Shown here: one piece after another, positions 1-8,764 of the stretch
Layout of the letters: every line of letters starts with the position of its first letter
Position numbering within the stretch: the first letter of the stretch is position 1
Assembly (NCBI RefSeq): GCF_022768985.1
Contig: NZ_JALEKL010000012.1
Span: 1-35,478 of the forward strand
Direction of reading: 5' to 3'
Length of the DNA: 35,478 nucleotides
From: Methanosphaera sp.
GTDB taxonomy: Archaea; Methanobacteriota; Methanobacteria; Methanobacteriales; Methanobacteriaceae
Notes under the pieces: generated by a model
The model's database searches: none
Told to the model about the DNA's origin: nothing
What the model saw: only the letters and a program-made list of their open reading frames with translations
Made by a program: the position numbers and the translations under genes

Positions 1-332
<332 letters not shown>

Positions 333-660
333 TTTACACATTTAATGTTGTAAATCAGTATCAATCTAAGCAGATTTTGTAGTAATTTACACACTGTTTT
401 TATATTGTCTAGTAAATAAGAAGTATTTATTAGAAAAGTACAAAAAATTTCTTTTAAACTTAAAAAAAATCTAGCAGTTTTTTCACAATACATTATTTGC
501 GGATGTATTGCACCACACAACCAAACTTTTAAACACAGTTATGTTTTCAAAGTTTTAGTTGTCTACACTTTGCGTTTAACATACATCAAACTAAATCACT
601 ACTTGAATTTCAAGTAGCTTTACTTTAGCTTTCAATATTATAAATGTTTCGTTATAATAT
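333..660 (-). promoter_or_regulatory. 16S rRNA leader and probable promoter region
   Basis: This stretch is upstream of 16S on the minus strand and holds no credible gene. It contains an 8-bp inverted repeat touching the 16S 5' end (331-338 with 349-356, 10-nt loop) and a second 8-bp hairpin (486-493 with 503-510, 9-nt loop). TATA-like elements on the minus strand lie near 390-400 (AATATAAAAA), 636-645 (TTTATAATAT) and 651-663 (TTATATTATA). Which one drives the rRNA operon cannot be decided from sequence alone. The hairpins may take part in precursor processing, but the partner strand 3' of 16S is outside the window. Confidence 0.4.
599..617. repeat. 19-bp perfect palindrome upstream of the rRNA operon
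   Basis: CTACTTGAA (599-607) and TTCAAGTAG (609-617) are perfect inverted arms around one central T. A one-base spacer is too short for an RNA hairpin using the full arms, so the pattern looks more like a binding site for a dimeric DNA-binding protein. It lies in the spacer between 16S and the divergent gene at 925. No regulator is identified. Confidence 0.4.
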
Positions 661-924
661 AATAAGAAATATTATTGCTACACTTGGAAAAAACATTCAA
701 TCATAACAAAACATACTTAATGTTTTTGTTCATGTGTCTCGCTTTTTGTAGCACATACTATTCTCACAACACCTACCTTAACAATATAATTAGAAAATAT
801 TGCATAAATAATTAATTGAAAATACATGAAAAAATAACAGAAAATTAATTACTAAAAAACTATTTTAGAGTTAAAATTAATATTATCAAATATCTAAAAA
901 GAAACATTTTAAAGGTGATTTATA

Positions 925-1272
925 ATGGATGAAAATATGCAGAAATTTGCAAGTTCCCACATGCAACTTTTAAAAGAAGATTTTCCAGATCTTCACAAAA
1001 ACATGATGGACTTTAAAAAAATAATATTTGAAGATAGTACTGTTGATAAAAGAACATTAAAACTTGTTGCAATTGCACTTACAGCAGCATCAGATTCTGA
1101 AATGCCTATACGTAAACAAATGAGTACAGGTATAAAACAATTTGGTTTTACAAAAGAAGAAATTATGGATGTTTTAAAACTTGTACTTTTAGTATCTGGA
1201 AAACCAGGATTTCTAAAAGCTGTAGGTATTATGTATGATGAACTTGAAAAACAAGGAAAACTTGATGAGTAA
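925..1272 (+). CDS. carboxymuconolactone decarboxylase (CMD)-family protein, short form
   Basis: This 115-aa protein has the all-helical CMD/AhpD-like pattern: an N-terminal helix, a core helix around KLVAIALTAASDSEMPIRKQM (residues 49-68), the turn FGFTKEEIMDVLKL, and a closing helix. In redox-active AhpD-type members the core helix carries a CxxC pair. No cysteine is present here, so peroxidase-type chemistry through that site is unlikely. The start is supported by AAAGGTGAT (911-919) just upstream of ATG. The gene reads away from the rRNA operon and converges on a second CMD-family gene. Its substrate is unknown. Confidence 0.75.
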   Translation: MDENMQKFASSHMQLLKEDFPDLHKNMMDFKKIIFEDSTVDKRTLKLVAIALTAASDSEMPIRKQMSTGIKQFGFTKEEIMDVLKLVLLVSGKPGFLKAVGIMYDELEKQGKLDE

Positions 1273-1290
1273 ATAAAATTCTCATCATAA

Positions 1291-1318
1291 TCCCCTCTTA
1301 TATATTACTATTTTTTTT
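1291..1318 (+). terminator. C-rich plus oligo-T gene end
   Basis: Shortly after the stop codon of the 925 gene comes TCCCCTC and then a run of eight T (1311-1318), which overlaps the end of the converging gene. This fits the oligo-T type of archaeal terminator. Confidence 0.4.
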
Positions 1319-2054
1319 ATTCTAATTTATTTAATACAGCTAGTACATTATGTATTCTTGGAAAACCTATGTATGGTATTAGTATCATTATCATTGCAAT
1401 TAATTGATCATCACTAAATCCTACACTTTTACATCCTCTTAGATGTATTTCTAGTTGTGGTTCACATCCACGCATTGATATTAGTATTGCTATGGTTATT
1501 ATTTCTCTTTGTTTATCATCTAGTCCTCCTCTTGCATAGAAGTCTCCAAATCCAAATTCTGAGATATAGTCCCATAGTCTTCTCTGATTTTGTTGTGTTG
1601 CTTGTATTTGATCTTCCATCCATTGTTTTCCATAATGTTGTTGTTGTATTTTATATCCTTCTTGTTTTCTGGTTTTTTGTGTTACTGTTGATTGTCCTGG
1701 TAGTGGTAGTGTTACTCCTTTTTCATCAAATACATTGTTTGTTATATCTATAAATTCATACATCTTTCCTATTCCAAGATATACTATTGACTGATATAAC
1801 ATTTCTTTTACTATGATTGGATCTAATCCTTCAACTATTGCCTCTGTTAGTATCTTTTCATATAACTTATGTGATTGATTTGCAATTAGTGTTGAAAGTA
1901 TTAGTAGCATTCTTTCTGTAAATGTGATTTTTTCATATTCTTCTTTCAGATCATTTACTATGAAATTGTCTAGTATTTCAACTAGTTCTGGATCTGTATC
2001 TTTTAGTTGTGTGTCATATATTGAGATTTGTTCGATAATTTCATTATTTTCCAT
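1317..2054 (-). CDS. carboxymuconolactone decarboxylase-family protein with two CMD domains
   Basis: This 245-aa protein reads as two CMD domains in tandem. The first (about residues 40-110) contains LSTLIANQSHKLYEKILTEA and ends in YLGIGKMYEFID. The second (about 150-245) contains ITIAILISMRGCEPQLEIHL and ends in IPYIGFPRIHNVLAVL. A Gln-rich linker joins them. The second domain keeps a cysteine and a downstream histidine (GCEPQLEIHLRGC) where family members have catalytic or redox residues; the first lacks cysteine. It begins 37 bp after tag, with a weak GAGTGGG site, so it is probably the last gene of the 3948-1317 operon. The substrate is unknown. A link to thiol or peroxide chemistry is inference from the family. 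Confidence 0.75.
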   Translation of the reverse strand: MENNEIIEQISIYDTQLKDTDPELVEILDNFIVNDLKEEYEKITFTERMLLILSTLIANQSHKLYEKILTEAIVEGLDPIIVKEMLYQSIVYLGIGKMYEFIDITNNVFDEKGVTLPLPGQSTVTQKTRKQEGYKIQQQHYGKQWMEDQIQATQQNQRRLWDYISEFGFGDFYARGGLDDKQREIITIAILISMRGCEPQLEIHLRGCKSVGFSDDQLIAMIMILIPYIGFPRIHNVLAVLNKLE

Positions 2055-2091
2055 TTTTTCCCACTCTTTTCTAATCTTTTTTTTATAATTA

Positions 2092-2643
2092 CTATTTTTT
2101 ATACATGAAACAATCTGGTGTATGTGAATTTATCACACCTATTGCTTGGAGGTATGAATAGATTGTTATTGATCCTGTAAATTTCATTCCACGTTTTTTA
2201 AGATCATCTGATAGTCTATCTGAGATCTCATTTTGTGTTTTATCATATTCATAGATTATTTCATCTTGTATAAAATTTTTTAGATAATTATAAAAACTTC
2301 CATATTCATCTACTATTTGTTTGTATATTTTTGAGTTTTCTACTGATGCATTTATTTTAAGTTTGTTTCGTATGATGTCTTTGTTTTCATATAGTTGTTG
2401 TTTTTTTGTTTCATCATATTTTATTATCTTATCTATGTTGAAGTTATCATATGCATCTTTGAATGCTTTTCTTTTATTTAGTATGATTTCCCAGCTTAGT
2501 CCTGCCTGGAATGTTTCTAGTATGAACATTTCATATAGGTATTGTTCATCTTTTGTTTGTTGTCCCCATTCTTCATCATGATATTTTACATACTGGGGAT
2601 TTTTCATGTTACACCATTTACATCTAGTCTTTTCTTCTGTCAT
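2092..2643 (-). CDS. tag: DNA-3-methyladenine glycosylase I
   Basis: This enzyme removes 3-methyladenine from alkylated DNA to start base excision repair. The 183-aa length is typical. The family's HhH-zinc layout is visible: Cys8 and His22 (RCKW...YVKYHDEEWG), LETFQAGLSWEIIL with the conserved Glu (about residue 43), LKKRGMKFTGSITIYSYLQA, and the C-terminal HTPDCF supplying the last His and Cys zinc ligands. It starts only 14 bp after mtaA on the same strand and so is probably co-transcribed with it. Its ribosome site is weak, suggesting translational coupling. A methylation-damage repair gene beside a methyl-transfer gene is suggestive, but may be coincidence. Confidence 0.92.
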   Translation of the reverse strand: MTEEKTRCKWCNMKNPQYVKYHDEEWGQQTKDEQYLYEMFILETFQAGLSWEIILNKRKAFKDAYDNFNIDKIIKYDETKKQQLYENKDIIRNKLKINASVENSKIYKQIVDEYGSFYNYLKNFIQDEIIYEYDKTQNEISDRLSDDLKKRGMKFTGSITIYSYLQAIGVINSHTPDCFMYKK

Positions 2644-2657
2644 GTCACATACTCTAA

Positions 2658-3671
2658 TTATTGTTGGTAGTATTCATCTCTTGCTTTTATCATTTCATGT
2701 ACATTTTCTTCAGGCGTATATGGTGGTACAGAACAGCTTGATGCTACTATGTCAATACCTTTATTTAGTGCTGTTTTTACCTCAGTATTTATCTGTGTTT
2801 TATCACCTAGTAGTAATGTTTTTGTTGAAACATTTCCACATACCTTTGTTTTTGATTGTGTTTTTGTTCTTTGTTCATTTACATAGTCAAGATCTACTAT
2901 ATTTTCTATACTTATTGCATCATAGTTACATGTTAGCATATCTTCTATTATTTCTGTTGAATTTCCACATACATGTAATATACTATGTGATTGTATTGAA
3001 TCTGCAATATATTCTACTTCTTCTTTTATGAGTTTTTTAAATATTTTAGGATCAAGCAAGTCACATGAACAGCTTGGTTCACATATACATATTGCAGATG
3101 GGTTGTGTTTATCAATTTCTTCACAAAACATTATTAGTGCTTCTGTTATGACACTTATTGCTTCTTCTATTTCAAAGTACTCTGTTTTTATGTATTTGAG
3201 TAGATCTTCAATTCCTAGTAGTTGTCCAAGTAGTGTAAATGGTCCTACTACTCCTACTATTAATGGTACATCTGGATATTGCATGTTTATTTTATCCATT
3301 GCATCAAAGAGTATTTTCATACGTGATGAGTCTGTGAAGTTTTCTGGTATTTCTATGTCTTCTGGTTTGCTAAATGGTGATGATGCTACCTCCGGCATGT
3401 TTGATCCATCACGCATATCTATTTCACATCCAAATGATTGTGATTCTATTGTCATGTCAAATGGTATGTTTATTCCCTCAATTTTTGATGTATTATATGG
3501 TGCTGTTGCAAGTTTTACCATATCATCTACATTAAGGTGTGCTTCTGGAAATTGCACATCTAGATTTTGTCTGTATTTTATCAGATTTATTGTTGTTATT
3601 GGTGCTACTATTGTTTTTTCATTGTTGTTTTTATCATCTAGTATATCTGAAAATTTCTCTCTTAGTGTCAT
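2658..3671 (-). CDS. mtaA: methylcobamide:coenzyme M methyltransferase (uroporphyrinogen decarboxylase fold)
   Basis: The 337-aa protein belongs to the MtaA/MtbA branch of the URO-D superfamily, which transfers a methyl group from a methyl-corrinoid protein to coenzyme M. The zinc/thiol activating motif His-X-Cys...Cys is present as ILHVCGN (His233, Cys235) and SSCSVPPYTP (Cys313). VVGPFTLLGQLLG (about 141-153) and the Cys-rich CICEPSCSCD (195-204) also match this branch. MtaA is used for methanol and MtbA for methylamines; sequence alone leaves the specificity open. Methanol is favoured because the rest of the window suggests a Methanosphaera-like organism. No corrinoid protein or MtaB gene is adjacent. 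A small Cys-rich gene lies 22 bp upstream and tag 14 bp downstream. Confidence 0.85.
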   Translation of the reverse strand: MTLREKFSDILDDKNNNEKTIVAPITTINLIKYRQNLDVQFPEAHLNVDDMVKLATAPYNTSKIEGINIPFDMTIESQSFGCEIDMRDGSNMPEVASSPFSKPEDIEIPENFTDSSRMKILFDAMDKINMQYPDVPLIVGVVGPFTLLGQLLGIEDLLKYIKTEYFEIEEAISVITEALIMFCEEIDKHNPSAICICEPSCSCDLLDPKIFKKLIKEEVEYIADSIQSHSILHVCGNSTEIIEDMLTCNYDAISIENIVDLDYVNEQRTKTQSKTKVCGNVSTKTLLLGDKTQINTEVKTALNKGIDIVASSCSVPPYTPEENVHEMIKARDEYYQQ

Positions 3672-3693
3672 ATTTATTATCTCACATCTAATT

Positions 3694-3948
3694 TTATTCG
3701 TCTTGTTTGTCTTCTTTTTCTTCTATTTCTGCTAGTTTTGCTTCCATTTTTGCAAATACTGTGTTTGCATCATATTCTCGTTTTCTTTCATCTCGTATAT
3801 CATCTGGTAGTGGCATGTGAAGACCACATCTTGGACATTTTACTTGTCCTCCTCCACATCCAAATCCACAGTCACAACATCCTGAATTTTCTATGTCAAA
3901 TTCACATCCACATATGTCACATGTTACCATATAATTATCATATTCCAT
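3694..3948 (-). CDS. small Cys-rich zinc-binding protein upstream of mtaA
   Basis: About 84 aa with ten cysteines in the first 45 residues, arranged as CDICGC, then CCDCGFGCGGG and CPRCG. These look like two or more zinc-knuckle or rubredoxin-like sites. The C-terminal half is a charged helix ending in EEKEDKQDE. The start chosen is ATG at 3948 because GGGGGAGTGA sits at proper spacing before it; the in-frame GTG at 3957 lies inside that site. It is the first gene of a probable operon with mtaA, tag and a CMD protein. I do not recognise a named family. A role in metal delivery or as a partner of the methyltransferase is speculation from position. Confidence 0.7.
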   Translation of the reverse strand: MEYDNYMVTCDICGCEFDIENSGCCDCGFGCGGGQVKCPRCGLHMPLPDDIRDERKREYDANTVFAKMEAKLAEIEEKEDKQDE

Positions 3949-4082
3949 AGGATTCACTCCCCCATTTTTTTAAGTATTGTAATTTTGTTTGAATTTAAAA
4001 TTTTATTTTTATCTATATTATTGTTATATGTATATATGTTAAATATTTTTTAATATCTATAATAGTATTAATATATAATGTA

Positions 4083-4090
4083 TTATATAA
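4083..4090 (+). promoter_or_regulatory. TATA-like element for the surface protein gene
   Basis: TTATATAA lies about 60 bp before the TTG start at 4144. This would place transcription start near 4111 and give a leader of about 30 nt that contains the strong ribosome site. The opposite strand must also hold the promoter for the 3948 operon in this 190-bp divergent spacer. Confidence 0.35.
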
Positions 4091-4143
4091 CCAAGAAAAA
4101 GAAATTTTTAATATTATTTTTTCCTTTAGGAGGGAGGTAAGTT

Positions 4144-5319
4144 TTGAGTAAATTTAAATCAAAGATGGAACTTTTTATAGTTCTAATTTTAGTATTTGCA
4201 TCAGTACTTCAATGTGTTAGTGCAACTAGTGTATTTCTAACATCTGATAATATTGGAGGATCTGATAATGACTTTGAAATGCTTAATGAAATTAAAGATT
4301 ATATTATGGAATTTTCTAATGGTAAGCTTGATGTTATAGTTGACCCTGAATCTTCAACTCCTGGTGAGGGTACTCGTGCAATTGAAAGTAATTGTGATGT
4401 TAGTGTTAATTTTGCCGCTGTTGATTGTGGTAATTTGAAGCTTCTTGCTAAGTATTCAGCAGGTAGTGATAAACAGGTAATATTTGTTAATACTGGAAAT
4501 CTTGACCTTGAAAGTCGTGATTTTATTAAAAGAGCATGGGATGATAATTATTCAGAAACATCTTTTGCTGCAATTGCAAGTCCTTCAAAGTTTTTAGATG
4601 ATGCTGGTATTAGTTATATTCAGCCTCTTAAGAAGTTTCCAAATGCAGCATCAGATGGTGTATATACAAGATCTCAAAGTGATGTAAATAAGTATATTGC
4701 ACAGGAAGTTGTTAATTCAATTAATAGCTATGATGCATCAGAATCTAAAAGTTATGATGAATCTCTTATATTAAAACATAATCTTCAACCACAAGTTATG
4801 GCAGAGGCAAGTAGTGCATATCTTGAAAGTAACACAACAGATAGTAGCATGAATGATACATATAATTCATATTCTCAGGCTCAACTTCTCTATCTTACAT
4901 CATCATATCTTAATGGTAGTGCTCTTGTTGATCCTAAAGATTATGATGCACCATCAAATCCTCTTAAGTATTCATTTCTTACAAAGGATAGTTATTCCTA
5001 CTATGACTATGTAAATATGGCAAAAACAACACAACAGTATATGAATGAAAATGGTCGTGCACCAGACTATATTACATATGAGGGTGCATATATTGGATAT
5101 TATGACTTGCTTTATAACTTTGCAAAAATTACACAAAATCATACAACAAATTCACAGATGGGATTTGACAGATATTATAGCTTTGATAAGAGTAATGATT
5201 CAATACTTATAAATATGCTTCCTGTTGCAATTGTTGGAATTATAGTACTTGTTGTATTATATGCAATTAGGTCAATTTTCAGACGAAGATCACAAAGAAA
5301 TAGACGTCGACGTTACTAA
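4144..5319 (+). CDS. secreted, membrane-anchored protein with a pseudomurein-binding-type repeat
   Basis: The 391-aa product starts with a signal peptide (basic SKFKSK, hydrophobic LFIVLILVFASVLQ, likely cut after VSA near residue 27). It ends with one membrane helix (MLPVAIVGIIVLVVLYAI) and a very basic tail (RRRSQRNRRRRY). Before the helix, residues about 290-335 (YYDYVNMAKTTQQYMNENGR, then APDYITYEG and a second YYDLL helix) match the pseudomurein-binding repeat with its NGRxPxY core. The central domain (about 30-170, Asp/Ser-rich, two Cys) is not recognised. The start is TTG, supported by the very strong GGAGGGAGGT (4129-4138). A cell-wall-facing role is inferred. Confidence 0.7.
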   Translation: MSKFKSKMELFIVLILVFASVLQCVSATSVFLTSDNIGGSDNDFEMLNEIKDYIMEFSNGKLDVIVDPESSTPGEGTRAIESNCDVSVNFAAVDCGNLKLLAKYSAGSDKQVIFVNTGNLDLESRDFIKRAWDDNYSETSFAAIASPSKFLDDAGISYIQPLKKFPNAASDGVYTRSQSDVNKYIAQEVVNSINSYDASESKSYDESLILKHNLQPQVMAEASSAYLESNTTDSSMNDTYNSYSQAQLLYLTSSYLNGSALVDPKDYDAPSNPLKYSFLTKDSYSYYDYVNMAKTTQQYMNENGRAPDYITYEGAYIGYYDLLYNFAKITQNHTTNSQMGFDRYYSFDKSNDSILINMLPVAIVGIIVLVVLYAIRSIFRRRSQRNRRRRY

Positions 5320-5330
5320 AGAAAAATTAT

Positions 5331-5370
5331 ATTCTCCTCTCCACACTTTTTTTTATACTTACTTTTTTTT
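5331..5370 (+). terminator. C-rich plus double oligo-T gene end
   Basis: Downstream of the 4144 gene lies TCTCCTCTCCACAC, then T8 (5347-5354), an 8-nt spacer, and T8 (5363-5370). The same arrangement recurs after several genes in this window. Confidence 0.5.
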
Positions 5371-5532
5371 AAATTACTGATTTAATTTTTAGAAAATTAT
5401 TAAATTAGAAGATATAAATTAATAATATATAATAATGATGTTTTAGAGAAAAAATTTAAAAAAAAATTATAAAATTTAATTATTATTTTTCATTTTATAA
5501 AAAAAAATTATATTGGGAGATTAACAGGTAAT

Positions 5533-7224
5533 ATGATTAAAATTGAACATCTAACTAAAATATATAAATTAAATGATAATAGTATGATTAAAGCACTTGA
5601 TGATGTAAGCTTTACTGTTGAAGATGGTGAAATTTATGGTATTATGGGAATTAGTGGATCTGGAAAAACAACTCTAATGCGTATACTAAGAGGTGTTGAA
5701 GGATTCGATGAAGGAACAATAACAATAGATGATACACAAATTACACCTGAAAATTATCGTGAACACCAAAATATGCTTAAAGAACAAAGTGCAATTCACC
5801 TACAAAGATCATTTGGATTATGGTCAAAAACAGTACTTGAAAATATAATTCATAAAATGGTAGGACTTAAAACTGGTGATGAAACAACTGTATTTATTAA
5901 TGATGATGTAATTGAAGAATATAAAGATGAAGCACTTGATATTCTTGATACTGTAGGACTTAAACATAAGGCTGATCATTTTGCACCAGTACTTAGTGGT
6001 GGAGAAAAACAAAGACTTGTACTTGCACGTCAACTTATTAAGAAACCTAAACTTCTTCTTCTTGATGAACCTGCAACAATGAGCAGTCCTAAACTTAAAG
6101 ATGAAATTCTTAAAACAATTAAGAAAATCAATGAAAAATATGGTACAACAGTTATTGTAGTATCACACATGCCAGAGGTACATATGGCTATTTCTGATCG
6201 TGTAATGCTTATATATAATGGTAAAGTTGAAAAAGTTGATGCACCTAAAGTTATTGTTGATGAATTTCTTGCACAAAAAGAGGATGAATATCCACTTGCA
6301 AAATGTGAAAATACAGATCCTATTATAAAGGTTCGCAATCTTACAAAAGACTTCTACTTATATCGTGGTGGTCATGTTCTTACAATTGAGGATGTGAACT
6401 TTGATGTATATGAATCTGAAATTGTTGCACTTGTTGGTAAAAGTGGAGCTGGAAAAACTGGTATTCTTCGTATGATTGCAGGATTTGATGATGCAGATAG
6501 TGGATCTATTGAAATACGTTGTGATGATACTTTTACTCGTATGGATGATTATGGTGAAAATCGTATGAAAATCCGTAAAAATCTTGGATTTATGCATCAG
6601 GACTTTAGTCTTTCACCAAATTCCACACTTCTTGAGCAGATGTCTACAAGACTTGCACCAAAAACACAGCAAGGATTTGAAAATGCAATTAAAAAGGCTG
6701 AGGAATTCAACTTATCTCGTGAATCTCTTGATATAATCTATCAGTTAACTGATCTTTCACGTGATGAGGCTATTACAAAACTTGAAAAGGTAAATCTTTC
6801 ACCTGAAATTCTTAATATATTATTCCCACCTCTTACACTTGAAGATACAATAGATTATATGGCACCTATATTTGAGGCACTTGACTTACCTCTTCCACTC
6901 TTAAATCGTAAGTTTACAGAACTTTCTGGTGGACAAAAGGTTCGTGCTGCAATTGCTGCATCACTTGCATCAAATCCTGACATATTAATTCTTGATGAAC
7001 CATTTGGTGATCTTGACCCTGTAACTCTTCGTATAGTTGCAAATTCACTTAAACAAATAAACCAGGAACTTGGTACTACAATTGTTATTGTAAGCCATAC
7101 AATGGATTTCATCAAAGAAGTTGCAATGCGTGCAATTCTTATTGAAGATGGTAAAGTTATAGATGTTGGAGATGCAACAGAAATTGTTGATGAATTTATA
7201 GCAAAAGAGGAAAGTGAAGAATAA
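5533..7224 (+). CDS. atwA: methyl-coenzyme M reductase activation component A2 (double ABC ATPase)
   Basis: This is a soluble 563-aa protein with two ABC ATPase domains and no membrane segment. Domain 1 has Walker A GISGSGKTT (39-47), signature LSGGEKQR (154-161) and Walker B LLLLDEP (174-180). Domain 2 has GKSGAGKTG (302-310), LSGGQKVR (465-472) and ILILDEP. Unusual inserts, such as the charged stretch after LSPNSTLLEQ (about 370-455), and the overall length fit AtwA, the ATP-dependent factor that helps reductively activate Mcr. An ordinary transporter ATPase is less likely, as no permease gene is nearby. GGGAGATT lies 12 nt before ATG. It is followed closely by a universal stress protein gene. 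Confidence 0.85.
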   Translation: MIKIEHLTKIYKLNDNSMIKALDDVSFTVEDGEIYGIMGISGSGKTTLMRILRGVEGFDEGTITIDDTQITPENYREHQNMLKEQSAIHLQRSFGLWSKTVLENIIHKMVGLKTGDETTVFINDDVIEEYKDEALDILDTVGLKHKADHFAPVLSGGEKQRLVLARQLIKKPKLLLLDEPATMSSPKLKDEILKTIKKINEKYGTTVIVVSHMPEVHMAISDRVMLIYNGKVEKVDAPKVIVDEFLAQKEDEYPLAKCENTDPIIKVRNLTKDFYLYRGGHVLTIEDVNFDVYESEIVALVGKSGAGKTGILRMIAGFDDADSGSIEIRCDDTFTRMDDYGENRMKIRKNLGFMHQDFSLSPNSTLLEQMSTRLAPKTQQGFENAIKKAEEFNLSRESLDIIYQLTDLSRDEAITKLEKVNLSPEILNILFPPLTLEDTIDYMAPIFEALDLPLPLLNRKFTELSGGQKVRAAIAASLASNPDILILDEPFGDLDPVTLRIVANSLKQINQELGTTIVIVSHTMDFIKEVAMRAILIEDGKVIDVGDATEIVDEFIAKEESEE

Positions 7225-7249
7225 AATATTAGATGGAGTTGATTGTGTT

Positions 7250-7642
7250 ATGTTTGAGAAAATTCTTGTTCCTATTGATGGATCTGAAATATCAAAAAAA
7301 GCAGTAAGTAAGGCTGTTGAGATGGCAAAAGAGTTAGGCTCTACTATTGTTGTTGCAAATATTATGAATCAGAAAAATAGTTTTTCATTTGATATGCAAG
7401 ATGATGAATCTAGAGATTTTGTCAGTGCAATGGTTGACTATATTAAAGGTGAGGATGTTGCTGTTGAAAGTATGATCTTATTTGGTAGTCCTGAGTTTGA
7501 TATTGAAAAAGTTGCACGTAAAAGTGAAGCTGATGTAATGCTTCTTGGATGTAATGTTAAAGAAAGTCTTGATGATCCTATTGGAAGTTTTACTAAAGCT
7601 TCAATTAGACATGTTAAACTTCCAATTATTCTTATAAAATAA
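7250..7642 (+). CDS. universal stress protein, UspA family
   Basis: The 130-aa product starts MFEKILVPIDGSEISKKA, the standard N-terminus of single-domain Usp proteins, followed by the alpha/beta pattern STIVVANIM, VAVESMILFGSPE, EADVMLLGC and HVKLPIILIK. The ATP-binding loop is altered: instead of GxxG(x9)GS/T the sequence is GCNVKESLDDPIGSFT, keeping the final GS but not the second Gly. Nucleotide binding is therefore uncertain. ATG at 7250 was chosen over an in-frame GTG at 7214, inside the atwA end, because family members begin M-x-x-K-I-L-V-P. It lies 25 bp after atwA and probably shares its transcript. Confidence 0.8.
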   Translation: MFEKILVPIDGSEISKKAVSKAVEMAKELGSTIVVANIMNQKNSFSFDMQDDESRDFVSAMVDYIKGEDVAVESMILFGSPEFDIEKVARKSEADVMLLGCNVKESLDDPIGSFTKASIRHVKLPIILIK

Positions 7643-7680
7643 GTAATATTTTATTTTTAATATTACTTATTCTTCTTTTT
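7638..7680. terminator. bidirectional stem-loop terminator between uspA and cbiZ
   Basis: A perfect 13-bp inverted repeat (AATAAGTAATATT at 7638-7650 and its complement at 7659-7671, 8-nt loop) includes the uspA stop codon and is followed by a T-rich tract. It sits between two converging genes and could serve both. Confidence 0.6.
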
Positions 7681-7681
7681 C

Positions 7682-8764
7682 TTATTTTTTTGATAGTATT
7701 ATTTTATTTAGTTTTTCATTAATTATTTCAACCACATAACTTATAATGTCACTTTTTTGTTGTATCTTACATTCATTATTTATATGCATATAGTTTTCAG
7801 TAAGTAATTTAATAATTCCACCTACATCACCTATTGAAAGTAGACCATTTTCTACTTCATCTGCAAGATTTATAATCATACTAACCCATGCAATATTTTC
7901 ACAATCATCACAAAAATCATATAATACAGATGCATAATCAGCTATATCAACATCATATTTATATGCATCATATAACACATCAAAATCAACATTAAATCTT
8001 GAAAGACGACTAAGAACATTTGCCTGATAATCAGGTGACATTGCAGTTTGAAGATATAAAGCCTTAAATGTAGCAGTACGTACAGCCTTTGCAATAACCT
8101 CTCCTAGTTTTGAATGCTTTCCTGCATTTTCAAGATGATTATCAGATGATTTATTTGAAATAACACATATACCATCAGTACCAGTACCTGTTGCAATATT
8201 TTCAGAATACTGACTTTCAAGCTTTAAATCCATAAGAGTAGATGATTTTGCCTCAGTTGCCGTTATAATAGCATTAATTAATGTACCAGCCTCTAGGTTT
8301 GCATCAATAAAAAGTATAATATTAATAGTTCCCACATTCTCATAGCTATGATCATATTCATAAAATGATGCACTATCACCTGCCTTAATACCATTTTTAT
8401 CAGCACCAGCTGTAACTACTGCTACAACCTTAACATCACGATATATGACAGTTTCAATTGCATAATTATCCATACATGCAGATGTTATAAGACCAGCAGA
8501 ACGACTACTATCAAGACCCAGATCTTCCATTACCAACTTTTGATAATCACAAAAATCCATAGTGTCAATTATCTTGTAATCTTCACATTCAACAGTCTGA
8601 TTTAGAATATGTTTCATATTCTCATGATATCCACCATTATGCCATGAGGAGATCATAACATTATTTTGACATTTAAGATCAAAAACTATAGATTTATGAT
8701 GAATATTTACATCAATATTATTATCTGAGTAAATATTTCTAAAATAGTAATTATTTTTTAACAT
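7682..8764 (-). CDS. cbiZ: adenosylcobinamide amidohydrolase (corrinoid salvage)
   Basis: CbiZ cleaves adenosylcobinamide to adenosylcobyric acid, letting archaea reuse incomplete corrinoids. Family landmarks appear in order: the Gly-rich ISSWHNGG segment, SAGLITSACM, KVVAVVTAGADKNGIKAGD, GTINIILFIDANLEAGTL, IITATEAKSSTLMDL, IATGTGTDGICV and HSKLGEVIAKAV. The last about 130 residues (from about 250 on) are a helical extension rich in Asp and Asn. ATG at 8764 is preferred over ATG at 8779 because AGGGATGA lies before it, while the longer start has no spacing from that site. Corrinoid salvage would feed corrinoid-dependent methyl transfer, the pathway of mtaA. Confidence 0.85.
   Translation of the reverse strand: MLKNNYYFRNIYSDNNIDVNIHHKSIVFDLKCQNNVMISSWHNGGYHENMKHILNQTVECEDYKIIDTMDFCDYQKLVMEDLGLDSSRSAGLITSACMDNYAIETVIYRDVKVVAVVTAGADKNGIKAGDSASFYEYDHSYENVGTINIILFIDANLEAGTLINAIITATEAKSSTLMDLKLESQYSENIATGTGTDGICVISNKSSDNHLENAGKHSKLGEVIAKAVRTATFKALYLQTAMSPDYQANVLSRLSRFNVDFDVLYDAYKYDVDIADYASVLYDFCDDCENIAWVSMIINLADEVENGLLSIGDVGGIIKLLTENYMHINNECKIQQKSDIISYVVEIINEKLNKIILSKK

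Noticed and set aside
3028-3735. 235-codon plus-strand frame opposite mtaA
   Set aside because: Ser/Ile-rich shadow of mtaA without a ribosome site.
5533-7224. Ordinary ABC transporter ATPase
   Set aside because: Two fused ATPase domains with long inserts, no permease nearby, and length fit AtwA better.
7214-7249. Longer uspA start overlapping atwA
   Set aside because: The added residues (KNKILDGVDCV) precede the standard Usp N-terminus and are not seen in the family.
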